The notes beneath the pieces are model-generated. The model saw only the letters and a list, made by a program, of their open reading frames with translations, did no database searches and was not told the origin of the DNA. DNA of 64,000 nt from Georgenia thermotolerans (GTDB lineage: Bacteria > Actinomycetota > Actinomycetes > Actinomycetales > Actinomycetaceae), in contig NZ_VUKF01000014.1 in assembly GCF_009193185.1 (NCBI RefSeq), forward strand, positions 38,230 to 102,229, in the 5' to 3' direction. The translations under genes were made by a program, and so were the position numbers. The stretch's first letter is position 1; every line of letters starts with the position of its first letter. This document shows, piece by piece, positions 1 to 9,503 of the stretch.

Positions 1-181
1 CGCTGTTCAGGCCGATGCTGGCGTTCATGGCGAGCACGTGCACCGACTCTTGCCCGTGCTGCTCCGTCAGGGCCTTCACCAGCCAGCCGTGCCCGCTCAC
101 TGGGGCAGGACCGGCGTCAGCGTGGGCTCGGGACGCATCGGCATGCAACCAGGTTGCCACGGGAGGGATCAGCGCGGCCAC
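1..181 (-). CDS. Partial hypothetical protein (C-terminus outside the window)
   Basis: An uninterrupted frame of 60 codons runs off the left edge, starting from a GTG that overlaps the end of the upstream membrane-protein gene by 13 nt. The N-terminus is hydrophobic (VAALIPPVATWLHA) and could be a short signal or membrane segment. It is followed by a soluble-looking stretch containing GHGWLVKALTEQHG. No family was recognised. The start is uncertain: internal GTG codons at 157 and 100 are alternatives, and no convincing ribosome binding site is visible. Translational coupling to the upstream gene would explain the overlap. The reading could be spurious because only 180 nt are available. Confidence 0.35.
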   Translation of the reverse strand, partial: MAALIPPVATWLHADASRAHADAGPAPVSGHGWLVKALTEQHGQESVHVLAMNASIGLNS

Positions 182-582
182 GTGGCGTCGACCGGTGCGG
201 CGGCGCGTGGTGCCCGCTCGCCCTGAATCGCCGCCGCGGCGAGCGTGCGGCCGGTCAGGACGACCTGTACCACCATCGCGACGGCCAGCAGGTACTCCAC
301 GGGCGAGGTGACGTCCAGGACGGCGGGGCGGCCCGTCACGGCCAGCACGAGCGTCAGCGCCCACCCCAGGGCGGCGAGGGCGACCAGTGCGGGCAGCACG
401 AGCCGGTCGTGCGCCCGCAGGCGGGCCGCCACCGCCGGAAAGCTCTGCAGGAGCGAGGCGACCAGGACGACCAGGGCCGGCGCGAGCCGCAGCGCGTCGT
501 GGTCGGTCTCGAGCAGGCACAGCGGGACGACGAGGAGGAAGAGCAGGTCGTCGAGCACCCGCCTGCCCGGGAACGGGGTCAT
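169..582 (-). CDS. Hypothetical multi-pass membrane protein
   Basis: A 137-residue protein beginning MTPFPGRRVLDD. Hydrophobic stretches LLFLLVVPLCLL, LAPALVVLVASLL, LVLPALVALAALGWALTLVLAV and EYLLAVAMVVQVVL suggest four transmembrane helices with a short charged tail. The frame stays open 45 nt further upstream, but the ATG at 582 puts the first helix near the N-terminus and is preferred. It is the third of four small minus-strand genes (1522 to 1), probably co-transcribed. No domain, metal site or catalytic motif is visible, so no function is proposed. Confidence 0.6.
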   Translation of the reverse strand: MTPFPGRRVLDDLLFLLVVPLCLLETDHDALRLAPALVVLVASLLQSFPAVAARLRAHDRLVLPALVALAALGWALTLVLAVTGRPAVLDVTSPVEYLLAVAMVVQVVLTGRTLAAAAIQGERAPRAAAPVDATWPR

Positions 583-668
583 GCGCCCATGGTCGGGTGC
601 GGCGCCCGGCGCATCGGCCCGCGCCACGCCCGAAACCCGGCCTCAGCAGGAGGAGAATGCCCGTGCCG

Positions 669-860
669 TCACGCGTCCTGGGTGCTCCGGTGGCGCCGGA
701 CGAGCCACCAGCCGCCCGCCACCACGAGGCCGGCGAGGGCGACGAGCACTCCGGTCCAGAGCAGGATGGACAGGACGAAGTCCTGCACGGTGACCACGGC
801 GGCACCGTCGAGGTCTGCGGGCGACGGCGTCGGCAGTGCTTCCTGGGGTGGCGTCGTCAT
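669..860 (-). CDS. Small single-pass membrane protein, 63 aa
   Basis: A 63-residue protein with an acidic N-terminus (MTTPPQEALPTPSPADLD), one helix (FVLSILLWTGVLVALAGLVVAGGWWLV) and a basic end RRHRSTQDA. That predicts a single-pass protein with a cytoplasmic C-terminus. The ATG at 860 is chosen because a TACGTT -10 box ends 7 nt upstream with no Shine-Dalgarno sequence, the leaderless arrangement seen at other genes here. The frame stays open upstream, but that part is arginine-rich low-complexity sequence typical of a shadow frame. Function unknown. Confidence 0.55.
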   Translation of the reverse strand: MTTPPQEALPTPSPADLDGAAVVTVQDFVLSILLWTGVLVALAGLVVAGGWWLVRRHRSTQDA

Positions 861-867
861 GGTCGTC

Positions 868-873
868 AACGTA
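868..873 (-). promoter_or_regulatory. Putative leaderless -10 box (TACGTT)
   Basis: TACGTT on the minus strand ends 7 nt before the ATG at 860. This spacing would start the transcript at or next to the start codon. No clear -35 was identified. Confidence 0.4.
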
Positions 874-937
874 GCGGCGGGCCGCTTTCGCGCACGTCGG
901 ACGCCTGCCATCACTTCCGGCGGCAGGCTGGGGCCGG

Positions 938-1522
938 TCAGACGAGCTGGGCGTGCCCGGCCAGGTGCCGCAGCTGGTGGGCGGCCACCTCGGCGGCGCC
1001 GGGGTCCGCGGCGAGCCGGCGCACGGCGGCCGCGGTCTCGAAACGGACCAGCTCCTCGGCGGTGTCCGGCAGCGGGGTCGTGGCGACGGCGACGAGCGCC
1101 TCGGCCAGCTCCCGGCCTGCTGTCGACTCGTGGGACAGGCTCACGCGGACCACCTGTCCGTACGCCGCGGCGGCGTCCCCGGACAGCCGCGGGGCGAGCG
1201 CGCGGCCGATCGGGCCGGGACCGTCGTTCCCGAAGCCCGTGGCGAACATCCACACGCCGATGCCGGCCATGACGATGAGCGAGAGCCAGGTGGCGCCGCT
1301 GACGGTGCCGACCAGCGTGGCACCGATGAGCACCGTGCCGACGAGGGCCACCTCCACCAGCACCCGGGTGAGGGACTCGTCCCACATGAGCCGGGCCTGG
1401 ACCTGGCGCAGGGTCGCGTCATTGATGGTCGGCGGGACCACGGCGATCTCAGTACGGGCCTCGGTGCGCTTCGTGATGACGCCGAACGGCGCCGCGAACG
1501 GGGAGCTGATCGTCTGGACCAT
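938..1522 (-). CDS. Hypothetical membrane protein with soluble C-terminal domain
   Basis: A 194-residue protein starting MVQTISSPFAAPFG, with AGGAGG about 8 nt before the ATG. Residues 55-95 hold two adjacent hydrophobic segments (VLVEVALVGTVLIGATLVGTV and WLSLIVMAGIGVWMFATGF). The C-terminal half is soluble, alpha-helical in character and rich in Ala, Glu and Arg (GRELAEALVAVATTPLPDTAEELVRFETAAAVRRLAADPGAAEVAAHQLRHLAGH). It could be a membrane-anchored helical repeat protein, but no family was recognised. It probably heads the small minus-strand gene group at the left edge. Confidence 0.62.
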   Translation of the reverse strand: MVQTISSPFAAPFGVITKRTEARTEIAVVPPTINDATLRQVQARLMWDESLTRVLVEVALVGTVLIGATLVGTVSGATWLSLIVMAGIGVWMFATGFGNDGPGPIGRALAPRLSGDAAAAYGQVVRVSLSHESTAGRELAEALVAVATTPLPDTAEELVRFETAAAVRRLAADPGAAEVAAHQLRHLAGHAQLV

Positions 1523-1670
1523 GGCGAACCTCCTGCACCCGATAAAACAGCAGGAATCGGATCACCACGTAAGCCCTCGGTCCCGGCCAGCGCCTGCCAC
1601 TCGCTCCGCCGAGCGCGCGGCTCGGTCCCGCCCCGGCGGCGCAGGCCGCCGGCCGGTGAGGTTGCGCCGG

Positions 1671-1997
1671 TCAGACCCGGGCGTAGGCGACGCTGCTCGC
1701 CCGCCGCGCCCGGCGCAGCGGCGTGGTGATGATCTCCTCGCCCTGCTGGTCGAGCCAGGCCGACCAGTCCGTGACCTCCGGATGACGGCGGAGCAGGGCG
1801 CGACGCTCGCGCTCGGTCATGCCACCCCAGACGCCGAACTCGGTCTGCGAGTCCAGCGCGTCGGCCAGGCACTCCCGGCGCACCGGGCAGCTGAAGCAGA
1901 CCTCACGGGCGGAGCGCTGCGCCGCGCCCCGCACGAAGAGCGTGTCCGGCTCACCCTGCGCGCATGCCGCGCGCGCCGCCCACGACTGGTCCCTCAT
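1671..1997 (-). CDS. WhiB-family iron-sulfur transcriptional regulator, WhiB4/WblA-type
   Basis: A 108-residue Wbl protein. Cys12, Cys34, Cys37 and Cys43 match the four-cysteine [4Fe-4S] signature, followed by the GVWGG turn (55-59) and a basic TERERRALLRR stretch. The phrase LFVRGAAQR and the continuation RRHPEVTDWSAWL are typical of the WhiB4 (Mycobacterium) and WblA (Streptomyces) branch rather than WhiB1-3. These are redox- and NO-responsive partners of the primary sigma factor. GCAGGAGG lies 5 nt before the ATG at 1997, so the 29 upstream in-frame codons are excluded. Monocistronic. The subfamily call is family knowledge applied to visible residues. Confidence 0.93.
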   Translation of the reverse strand: MRDQSWAARAACAQGEPDTLFVRGAAQRSAREVCFSCPVRRECLADALDSQTEFGVWGGMTERERRALLRRHPEVTDWSAWLDQQGEEIITTPLRRARRASSVAYARV

Positions 1998-2125
1998 GAC
2001 GACCTCCTGCAGCCCGTGCGGCGCCCCGCGGGTGCGGGCGTACGCCTTGGCTACAAGTGACGTTAATGGGGTGATCGAGTTCACGGAATACTTGAATCGA
2101 AAATGAGCAACAAACGTCGCTCATC
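1998..2125 (-). promoter_or_regulatory. AT-richer upstream region of the WhiB gene
   Basis: This leader and promoter stretch is much AT-richer than its surroundings between about 2045 and 2120. On the minus strand a TTGTTG hexamer is followed 17 nt later by TATTCC, a possible weak -35/-10 pair. Only the composition is certain. A transcript from there would have a leader of roughly 70-80 nt. Confidence 0.3.
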
Positions 2126-2216
2126 GTCCCCAACCGCGCCAGCAGGCGCGCCGTGACCTGCGCAAACGGCCCGTCGCCCCGGTGCGCCGGCCGGCGGCTC
2201 GGCGTGGCGGCGGGGG

Positions 2217-2684
2217 TCAGGAGGCCTGCTTGAGCCTCTCGCGGGCCAGCTCCTCCAGGTGTGCGAGGTGCGCGACGCGGCGCCGCTCGTGGTGGGCGAC
2301 CAGGTCCGACAGGGCGAGCCTGCCGTCCGGGCCGACCGGGAGCTCGCCGTCGGCGACGAGCTCGAGCAGGGCGGCCCGGTCCAGGCCCAGCAGGGCCGCG
2401 GCCTGGCGCAGGGTGAGGTGCTCGGCGATCGACAGCACCGACACGGCATGGCCGTCGCGCAGCGCCAGGGCGGCGTGTGCCAGCACCTGGCGCACCTCCG
2501 GCGAGACGGGCAGCTGTTCGCCGTCGAACCCGATCAGGGCGATCGGCTCGTCCTGGTGGCGGTCGAGGAAGAGGCCGAGCGCGTCGGCCTCACGGGGGTT
2601 GGCCGGGGGTGGCGTCGTGCGGACCTGCTCCACCAGGTCGCCGACCTCCCTGTCAAGCGGCCGTATCTGACGATCTAGGTCCAT
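2217..2684 (-). CDS. Helix-turn-helix (excisionase/antitoxin-like) DNA-binding protein
   Basis: A 155-residue protein. Residues 85-130 (VLSIAEHLTLRQAAALLGLDRAALLELVADGELPVGPDGRLALSDLVAHH) look like the MerR/excisionase-type winged helix found in many actinobacterial antitoxins (TLRQAAALLGLDRAAL, then GELP). The N-terminal half (PPANPREADALGLFLDRHQDEPIALIGFD) is typical of such antitoxins. The ATG at 2684 has GGAGGA about 9 nt upstream. Members usually sit next to a PIN-domain toxin, but none is adjacent: downstream is the WhiB gene and upstream a divergent small gene. It may be an orphan antitoxin or a stand-alone regulator. Confidence 0.68.
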   Translation of the reverse strand: MDLDRQIRPLDREVGDLVEQVRTTPPPANPREADALGLFLDRHQDEPIALIGFDGEQLPVSPEVRQVLAHAALALRDGHAVSVLSIAEHLTLRQAAALLGLDRAALLELVADGELPVGPDGRLALSDLVAHHERRRVAHLAHLEELARERLKQAS

Positions 2685-2789
2685 ATGGCCATCCTCCCCG
2701 TTGTGGGCCGGTCCGCCACTCGAGGGACGGGGCCGGTCGGACGGGGGTGTCCCGCCGCCGTTCCGGTCGCGGAGCCGCCGGGGCCTTCG

Positions 2790-2795
2790 TAGGAT
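2790..2795 (+). promoter_or_regulatory. Putative leaderless -10 box (TAGGAT)
   Basis: TAGGAT is followed after 7 nt by the GTG at 2803, with no Shine-Dalgarno sequence between them. Confidence 0.5.
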
Positions 2796-2802
2796 CCGGC
2801 AC

Positions 2803-3153
2803 GTGCTGACGACGGACGACCGATATGACGGCGAGGCGGTCGACCGCCTGGTGGCCGGGACCTACTACTTCCGGGGCATCAGCCCCGCCCAGTGGGCCGA
2901 GTACGTCGGCGCGCGGGCGAGCCTCGACGCGCTGTCGTCGGCGTCGCGCGCCGAGCAGCTCATGGAGCTGCTGCCCTTCGTCGCCGAGCTCGTCGCGCGG
3001 GACCGCGCCGATGCCGCCGCCGACGACCTGCACTCCGCCGCGATGGCCGGGGACCTCCAGGCCGCGGGGGCCGACGGGCTGGACGCCGTCGCAGGGGCCG
3101 AGGGGCTCGACGCCGCGGCGGCCACCAAGGAGCTCGACGCCGCCGCGGCCTGA
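2803..3153 (+). CDS. Hypothetical small acidic protein with Ala/Asp-rich C-terminal repeats
   Basis: A 116-residue protein read from the GTG at 2803, which follows a TAGGAT -10 box by 7 nt. Residues 1-70 look like a folded helical domain (YYFRGISPAQWAEYVGARASLDALSSASRAEQLMELLPFVAELVARD). The last 45 residues are degenerate repeats of the type GADGLDAVAG / GAEGLDAAAA / KELDAAAA, low complexity and probably disordered. No family was recognised. The in-frame ATG at 2701 would add 34 arginine-rich residues with shadow-frame composition and is rejected as start. Divergent from the helix-turn-helix gene. Confidence 0.6.
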   Translation: MLTTDDRYDGEAVDRLVAGTYYFRGISPAQWAEYVGARASLDALSSASRAEQLMELLPFVAELVARDRADAAADDLHSAAMAGDLQAAGADGLDAVAGAEGLDAAAATKELDAAAA

Positions 3154-3370
3154 GGCGCCCGACTGGGTCCACCGCGGCGCCGGTGCGCCGCCCTCCTGGA
3201 GATGCCCCGGGCGAGCGTGCGCACGGGCGAGGATGCCCCGCGCCCGCCGCGTGCCCTACCATTGGTCGGTCTGTCCACGCGACGACCGCCGCTGAAACGG
3301 ACAGACCACGAACGTCCCCGCCGCGACCGGCGGGCCCCGACCGATCGTCCGATGAGTGGAGTGCACCGCA

Positions 3371-4993
3371 GTGAAGAGCGCCGTCGAGAACCTTGAGCCC
3401 ACCCGGGTCAAGCTGACCGTGGAGGTGTCGTACGACGAGCTCAAGCCGAGCCTCGACCACGCCTACTCGCACATCGGGGAGCAGGTCAACGTGCCTGGCT
3501 TCCGCAAGGGCAAGGTCCCGCCCCGCATCCTGGACCAGCGCGTGGGGCGTGGCGCCGTCATCGAGCACGCCGTCAACGACTCCCTCTCCGGCTTCTACAG
3601 CCAGGCCGTGGCCGAGACCGAGATCAAGCCCCTCGGCCAGCCGAGCATCAACGTCACCGAGATCCCCGCGGTGACCGGCAAGCCCGGCGGCCAGCTGGTC
3701 TTCGAGGCCGAGGTGGACGTGCGCCCGGAGATCACCCTTCCGGCGCTGGACACCCTCGAGGTCACCGTCGAGGACGTCGAGGTCGCCGAGGACGACGTCG
3801 AGGAGCGCCTGACCGCCCTGCGTGAGCGCTTCGGCTCCCTCGTCGGCGTCGAGCGGCCCATCCAGGACGGCGACTTCGTCGTCATCGACCTGTCCGCCAA
3901 GGTGGGCGACGAGGAGGTCGACTCCGTCTCCGGGATCTCCTACCAGATCGGCGCGGGCAACATGCTCGACGGCCTCGACGAGGCCCTGACCGGCGCCTCC
4001 GCCGACGAGACGAAGACCTTCACGGCGACCCTGGCCGGCGGCGAGCACGCCGGCGAGGAGGCCGACGTCACCGTCACCGCCACCGCCGTCAAGGAGCGGG
4101 ACCTGCCCGCCGCCGACGACGACTTCGCCCAGCTCGCCTCCGAGTTCGACACCATCGACGAGCTCCGCGAGGACCTGCGCACCCAGGTCGCGAACGACAA
4201 GGCCGCCAACCGCGCCGTCCAGGCCCGCGACCTGCTGCTCGCGAAGCTGCGCGAGGCCACCGACTTCCCGGTGCCGGCCGGCGTCGTCGACGCCGAGATC
4301 AAGCGGCACCTCGAGGCCGAGGGCAAGGCCGAGGACGACCCGCACGGCGAGGAGGTCCGCGAGGAGGTCACCGACCTGCTGCGCGAGCAGCTCCTCCTCG
4401 ACACCCTGGCCGAGCAGCTCGAGGTCGGCGTGACCCAGAACGAGCTGCTGGAGTTCCTCGTCCGCAACGCCCAGCAGTACGGCATGGAGCCGAACCAGTT
4501 CATCCAGGCCGCCGCGCAGACCGGCCAGATCGGCGCCTTCACCGGGGAGATCGCCCGCAACAAGGCCCTGGCCGTGGCGCTGCGCCAGGTGACCGTCAAG
4601 GACGGCGCCGGCAACGCCGTCGACCTCAGCGAGTACATCGGCTCCGACGAGCTCGACGCTGCCGGCCCCGAGGGCGCGGCGGAGGCCGGCGAGGCGGAGT
4701 CCGCCGAGTCGCCTGAGTCCCCGGAGTCGCCGGAGTCGCCCGAGTCCGCCGACTCGCCGGAGTCGCCCGAGTCCGCCCCGTCCGCCGACGAGGCGGGGGA
4801 GCCGGCCGAGGCCGCCGCCCCGAAGAAGGCGCCGGCCAAGAAGGCCGCGGCGAAGAAGCCCGCGAAGAAGGCCGCCGAGGAGGCCGCCGCCGAGGAGCAG
4901 CCCGAGACCGAGGCGCCGGCCAAGAAGGCCGCCGCGAAGAAGGCGCCCGCCAAGAAGGCCACCGCCAAGGCGAAGGCCGACGACGCGGAGTGA
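3371..4993 (+). CDS. tig: Trigger factor with long low-complexity C-terminal tail
   Basis: Ribosome-associated chaperone and prolyl isomerase that meets nascent chains at the exit tunnel. The ribosome-binding signature GFRKGK is at about 43-48. The FKBP-type PPIase domain follows (about 155-245, from [18 protein letters not shown]), and then the helical C-terminal chaperone domain to about 435. Beyond that is an unusual tail of about 105 residues: first tandem Ser-Pro-Glu triplets, then [17 protein letters not shown] lysine/alanine repeats like histone H1 tails. The product is 540 aa, against 430-470 for most family members. The GTG at 3371 starts the conserved N-terminus and has GGAG upstream. 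A strong hairpin follows the stop. Confidence 0.95.
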   Translation: MKSAVENLEPTRVKLTVEVSYDELKPSLDHAYSHIGEQVNVPGFRKGKVPPRILDQRVGRGAVIEHAVNDSLSGFYSQAVAETEIKPLGQPSINVTEIPAVTGKPGGQLVFEAEVDVRPEITLPALDTLEVTVEDVEVAEDDVEERLTALRERFGSLVGVERPIQDGDFVVIDLSAKVGDEEVDSVSGISYQIGAGNMLDGLDEALTGASADETKTFTATLAGGEHAGEEADVTVTATAVKERDLPAADDDFAQLASEFDTIDELREDLRTQVANDKAANRAVQARDLLLAKLREATDFPVPAGVVDAEIKRHLEAEGKAEDDPHGEEVREEVTDLLREQLLLDTLAEQLEVGVTQNELLEFLVRNAQQYGMEPNQFIQAAAQTGQIGAFTGEIARNKALAVALRQVTVKDGAGNAVDLSEYIGSDELDAAGPEGAAEAGEAESAESPESPESPESPESADSPESPESAPSADEAGEPAEAAAPKKAPAKKAAAKKPAKKAAEEAAAEEQPETEAPAKKAAAKKAPAKKATAKAKADDAE

Positions 4994-5003
4994 CCTCCCG
5001 CGA

Positions 5004-5038
5004 CCGCGGGCCCGGCACCATCGGTGCCGGGCCCGCGG
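5004..5038 (+). terminator. Hairpin terminator after tig
   Basis: A perfect 16-bp GC-rich stem (5004-5019 with 5023-5038) and 3-nt loop starting 11 nt after the tig stop. There is no U-tract, so it is an actinobacterial-style terminator or a transcript-stabilising stem. Confidence 0.7.
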
Positions 5039-5054
5039 CGTATCCCGGGGCGTC

Positions 5055-5072
5055 GTGCGCCGTGAGCGAAAA
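5055..5072 (+). promoter_or_regulatory. Possible ClgR operator upstream of clpP1
   Basis: Read on the minus strand the site is TTTTCGCTCACGGCGCAC. It fits the corynebacterial ClgR consensus (CGCY-N-A-N-RGCG core with flanking W positions) except for one flanking base. It lies about 40 nt upstream of a TAGTGT -10 box, a plausible activator position. ClgR regulates clpP1P2 in other actinobacteria. The assignment is a pattern match only. Confidence 0.42.
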
Positions 5073-5110
5073 GGGAGCCTCCCGGATAAGGATCTGTCGC
5101 CGGGCGGCGT

Positions 5111-5116
5111 TAGTGT
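5111..5116 (+). promoter_or_regulatory. Putative -10 box for clpP1P2 (TAGTGT)
   Basis: A TANNNT hexamer 61 nt before the clpP1 start, downstream of the possible ClgR site. There is no good -35, which is common for activated promoters. Confidence 0.35.
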
Positions 5117-5177
5117 CCAAGGACCGACCAGACAGGCCGACACGGCCGGGCGCCGCCCGGCCCAGAAGGAGCGTGCA

Positions 5178-5819
5178 GTGAGCGAGCAGATGCCGCAGGC
5201 GAGGACCGAGACGACCTCGATGGGCCTGACCGACAACATCTACAACCGGCTGCTCAAGGAGCGCATCATCTGGCTGGGCTCGGAGGTGCGCGACGACAAC
5301 GCGAACGCGATCTGCGCGCAGATGATGCTCCTCGCCGCAGAGGACCCCGAGAAGGACGTCTACCTCTACATCAACTCTCCCGGCGGCTCGATCACCGCCG
5401 GCATGGCGATCTACGACACGATGCAGTACATCCAGCCCGACGTGGTGACCGTGGCGATGGGCATGGCGGCCTCGATGGGCCAGTTCCTCCTCTCCTCCGG
5501 CACCAAGGGCAAGCGCTACATCACCCCGCACGCCCGCGTGCTCATGCACCAGCCCTCCGGCGGCATCGGCGGCACGGCGACCGACATCCGCATCAACGCC
5601 GAGCTCATCCTCCACATGAAGCGGACCCTGGCGGAGCTCACCGCCGCCCAGACGGGCAAGAGCGTCGAGCAGATCAACAAGGACGCCGACCGCGACCGCT
5701 GGTTCACGGCCACGGAGGCGCTGGAGTACGGCTTCGTCGACCACGTGGTCGAGACCTCCGCCGGCGTGCCCGGCGGCGGCGGCACCAGCGGCGCCGTCGG
5801 CGACGGCGAGACCAAGTGA
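5178..5819 (+). CDS. clpP1: ATP-dependent Clp protease proteolytic subunit 1
   Basis: Serine peptidase subunit of the Clp barrel, 213 aa. The oxyanion stretch YINSPGGSI is at about 64-72, catalytic Ser99 in GMAASMGQ and His124 in MHQPSGG, as expected for ClpP. The GTG at 5178 follows AGAAGGAG by 6 nt, so the 41 in-frame codons upstream are excluded. The Gly-rich C-terminus ([13 protein letters not shown]) is a variable tail. It is followed 38 nt later by clpP2, the usual actinobacterial pair that forms a mixed tetradecamer with ClpX or ClpC. Transcription may be under ClgR. Confidence 0.96.
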   Translation: MSEQMPQARTETTSMGLTDNIYNRLLKERIIWLGSEVRDDNANAICAQMMLLAAEDPEKDVYLYINSPGGSITAGMAIYDTMQYIQPDVVTVAMGMAASMGQFLLSSGTKGKRYITPHARVLMHQPSGGIGGTATDIRINAELILHMKRTLAELTAAQTGKSVEQINKDADRDRWFTATEALEYGFVDHVVETSAGVPGGGGTSGAVGDGETK

Positions 5820-5857
5820 CGCGGAACCCGGCCGACGACCTCACCCAAGGAGCACCT

Positions 5858-6538
5858 GTGAACACCAACTTCCTCGCCCAGGCGGGCCAGCTGCCGGCCG
5901 CCACGGCACCGGCCATGCCGACGTCGCGCTACGTGCTGCCCCAGTTCGAGGAGCGCACCGCCTACGGCTACAAGCGTCAGGACCCGTACACCAAGCTGTT
6001 CGAGGACCGCATCATCTTCCTGGGCGTGCAGGTCGACGACGCCTCGGCGGACGACGTCATGGCCCAGCTGCTCGTCCTGGAGAGCCAGGACCCGGACGGC
6101 CTCATCACCATGTACATCAACTCTCCCGGCGGCTCGTTCACCGCGATGACGGCCATCTACGACACGATGATGTACATCAAGCCGCAGATCCAGACGGTGT
6201 GCCTGGGGCAGGCCGCCTCGGCCGCCGCGGTCCTGCTCGCCGCCGGCTCGCCGGGCAAGCGGCTCGCGCTGCCCAACGCGCGCGTGATGATCCACCAGCC
6301 GTCCCTCGAGGGCGGCGGCTACCTGCAGGCCTCGGACATCGAGATCCACGCCAACGAGGTGCTGCGCATGCGCACCTGGCTCGAGGAGACCATCGCGGAG
6401 CACTCCGGCACCCCGGTGGAGCAGGTCCGTCAGGACATCGAGCGCGACAAGATGCTCACGGCCGAGCAGGCCAAGGAGTACGGGCTCGTGGACCAGGTGC
6501 TCGAGTCCCGCAAGACCCCGGCGCTGACGAAGGCCTGA
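5858..6538 (+). CDS. clpP2: ATP-dependent Clp protease proteolytic subunit 2
   Basis: Second ClpP paralogue, 226 aa. YINSPGGSF is at about 86-94, catalytic Ser121 in GQAASAAA and His146 in MIHQPS. It has the longer N-terminal leader usual for ClpP2 (PTSRYVLPQFEERTAYG), normally processed in the mature barrel. The GTG at 5858 is preceded by AAGGAG and chosen over upstream in-frame codons that overlap clpP1. Co-transcribed with clpP1. Together they form the two rings of the hetero-oligomeric protease known from Mycobacterium and Streptomyces. Confidence 0.96.
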   Translation: MNTNFLAQAGQLPAATAPAMPTSRYVLPQFEERTAYGYKRQDPYTKLFEDRIIFLGVQVDDASADDVMAQLLVLESQDPDGLITMYINSPGGSFTAMTAIYDTMMYIKPQIQTVCLGQAASAAAVLLAAGSPGKRLALPNARVMIHQPSLEGGGYLQASDIEIHANEVLRMRTWLEETIAEHSGTPVEQVRQDIERDKMLTAEQAKEYGLVDQVLESRKTPALTKA

Positions 6539-6561
6539 CCCTGTCGGCCGGCGCTCGGCAC

Positions 6562-6600
6562 CGCGGCGGGCGGGTGACCGGTGGTCGCCCGCCCGCCGCG
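6562..6600 (+). terminator. Hairpin between clpP2 and clpX
   Basis: An 18-bp stem with one mismatch (6562-6579 with 6583-6600) and a 3-nt loop, starting 24 nt after the clpP2 stop. Probably terminates or attenuates clpP1P2 transcription ahead of clpX. No T-run. Confidence 0.55.
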
Positions 6601-6721
6601 ACGCCGGCGGCAACCATCCCGCGCGGCGGGCAGGACAAGGCGGTGCGTCGTGGTGTGGAATGGACGGGTACGGCCGGTAGCGTCGTAGAGCACGAACGAG
6701 ACGAGAGGGTGGTGGAGCCCG

Positions 6722-7996
<1,275 letters not shown>

Positions 7997-8010
7997 CCTT
8001 CGTCCGCGCC

Positions 8011-8045
8011 GACGGGCCGGTGCGCATCCGCGGCGCCGGCCCGTC
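8011..8045 (+). terminator. Hairpin terminator after clpX
   Basis: A perfect 10-bp outer stem (8011-8020 with 8036-8045) starting 15 nt after the clpX stop, enclosing a GC-rich interior that can pair further. Confidence 0.55.
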
Positions 8046-8170
8046 GCGCGTCCGGAGTGCGCGACCGCCGAACGGACGACATAGGTCCACAACAGGGGTG
8101 GCAGGGGGCGCCGCCGTCATGCACAGTGGGGAGACCCAAGAACGGATCCCACCACACACCGAGGTGCTTG

Positions 8171-9397
8171 ATGCGACTTGACCGGATCACCGCCGACCTT
8201 CCCACGGACATCCCCCTCGCCACGGTCGTGCTGGACGCGACACGGGAGAGCGAGACCGGCGACCAGGCGGTGCTCACACGGTGGAAAGATCTGCGGCGCA
8301 GTCTCGAGGCGCAGGGCGCCGACGAGGCCACGCTCGAAGCGCTGAGCGAGCGCATCCGCACCATCAGCAAGGCGGCGGGCAAGTTCGGCCGCGTCCTGGT
8401 CGCCGGGCGGGGCGAGGTCTTCATGGACTGCACGCTCAGCCAGCCCCCCGCCACCGACGAGGGCATCTACGACAAGGGCGCCGACGCCTTCGCCCTCGCC
8501 CGCGTCGCCGACGAGCGGGTGCGCTACCTGCTCGCCTCGGTGGACCGCTCGGGGGCGGACCTGACGTTCCACGAGTCCGCCACGGCCATCACGGCCGGGG
8601 ACGGGGAGGTGAGCGTCGAGGGCGGCCACGACGAGCTGCGCAAGGCCAACGTCGGCGGCCGGTCCCAGCGCCGGTACGAGTCGCGGGTGGAGGACTCCTG
8701 GGAGCGCAACGCCGAGGCCGTCGCGGCCGAGCTGTCCCGGGTCGTGGCGGAGCGCCGGCCCGAGCTGCTCATCCTCACCGGTGACATCCGGGCCCGGACC
8801 CTCGTCGTCGACGCGCTCGGCCGCCAGGCCCGGGACATCGCCGTCGTGCTCGAGGGCGGCTCCCGCTCCGAGGGCGCCAAGCCGCAGACGTTCAACGCCC
8901 GGGTCGCCGCGGCCCTCGAGCAGTACCGGATGCGCCGCCGCGAGGACGTCCTCGACAAGCTGCGCCAGCTGCAGGGCCAGGACGGCCCGGCGGTGAGCGG
9001 CCGCGACGACGTGCTGGCGGTGCTGCGGCGCGGGCAGGTCGCCGAGCTCATCATCACCGAGACGGTGGCCGGGCCGCCGTCGTCCCTGGCCCGCAAGAAG
9101 CTGTGGGTGGGGGACGGGCCCCTGGAGATCGGGCTGACCCAGCAGGACGTCATCGACCTCGGGGCCACGGCCCCGCACCAGGTGCGCGCCGACCTCGCCG
9201 TGGGGCGCGCGGCCCTGGCGCAGGGGGCCGGCATCACCGTGGCGGACGACGCCAGCATCGGGCTGGCCGACGGCGTGGGGGCCCTGCTGCGCTGGGACGA
9301 CGCCGCCACCCCCAACGAGCGGGTGTTCACCCAGAGCGCCGACCCGCACCGCGGCGAGGGGCACAACCGCCGCCGGGCCGCCGCCGAGGCGCGCTAG
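8171..9397 (+). CDS. Rv2629-like (baeRF2 / Balon-type) eRF1-fold ribosome-associated protein
   Basis: A 408-residue protein that resembles mycobacterial Rv2629 and the bacterial archaeo-eukaryotic release-factor (baeRF) family. Members have N, middle and C domains of eRF1/Pelota fold without the GGQ peptide-release motif; no GGQ is visible here. Family members of the Balon type bind the ribosomal A site during dormancy, and Rv2629 belongs to the DosR hypoxia regulon. Recognisable stretches are the N-terminal [13 protein letters not shown], the central [18 protein letters not shown] and the C-terminal [26 protein letters not shown] precedes the ATG at 8171. Flanked by hairpins, so probably monocistronic. 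The hibernation role is inferred from homologues. Confidence 0.75.
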   Translation: MRLDRITADLPTDIPLATVVLDATRESETGDQAVLTRWKDLRRSLEAQGADEATLEALSERIRTISKAAGKFGRVLVAGRGEVFMDCTLSQPPATDEGIYDKGADAFALARVADERVRYLLASVDRSGADLTFHESATAITAGDGEVSVEGGHDELRKANVGGRSQRRYESRVEDSWERNAEAVAAELSRVVAERRPELLILTGDIRARTLVVDALGRQARDIAVVLEGGSRSEGAKPQTFNARVAAALEQYRMRRREDVLDKLRQLQGQDGPAVSGRDDVLAVLRRGQVAELIITETVAGPPSSLARKKLWVGDGPLEIGLTQQDVIDLGATAPHQVRADLAVGRAALAQGAGITVADDASIGLADGVGALLRWDDAATPNERVFTQSADPHRGEGHNRRRAAAEAR

Positions 9398-9406
9398 CCG
9401 GACGGG

Positions 9407-9436
9407 GCGGGCCGGGGCGGCGCCGTCCCGGCCCGC
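9407..9436 (+). terminator. Hairpin terminator after the Balon-like gene
   Basis: A perfect 10-bp stem (9407-9416 with 9427-9436) whose 10-nt interior can pair almost completely. It starts 10 nt after the stop codon. Confidence 0.6.
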
Positions 9437-9503
9437 AGCGACGGCCGACCGCCGATCACTCCCGCGCCTGCCGACCGCGCCGCCGCCGTGGAAACATAAG
9501 GGC

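Noticed and set aside
9497..9502. Leaderless -10 box for the MFS gene
   Set aside because: The hexamer TAAGGG lacks the final T and sits only 1 nt before the GTG, so it does not fit the pattern of the other nine.
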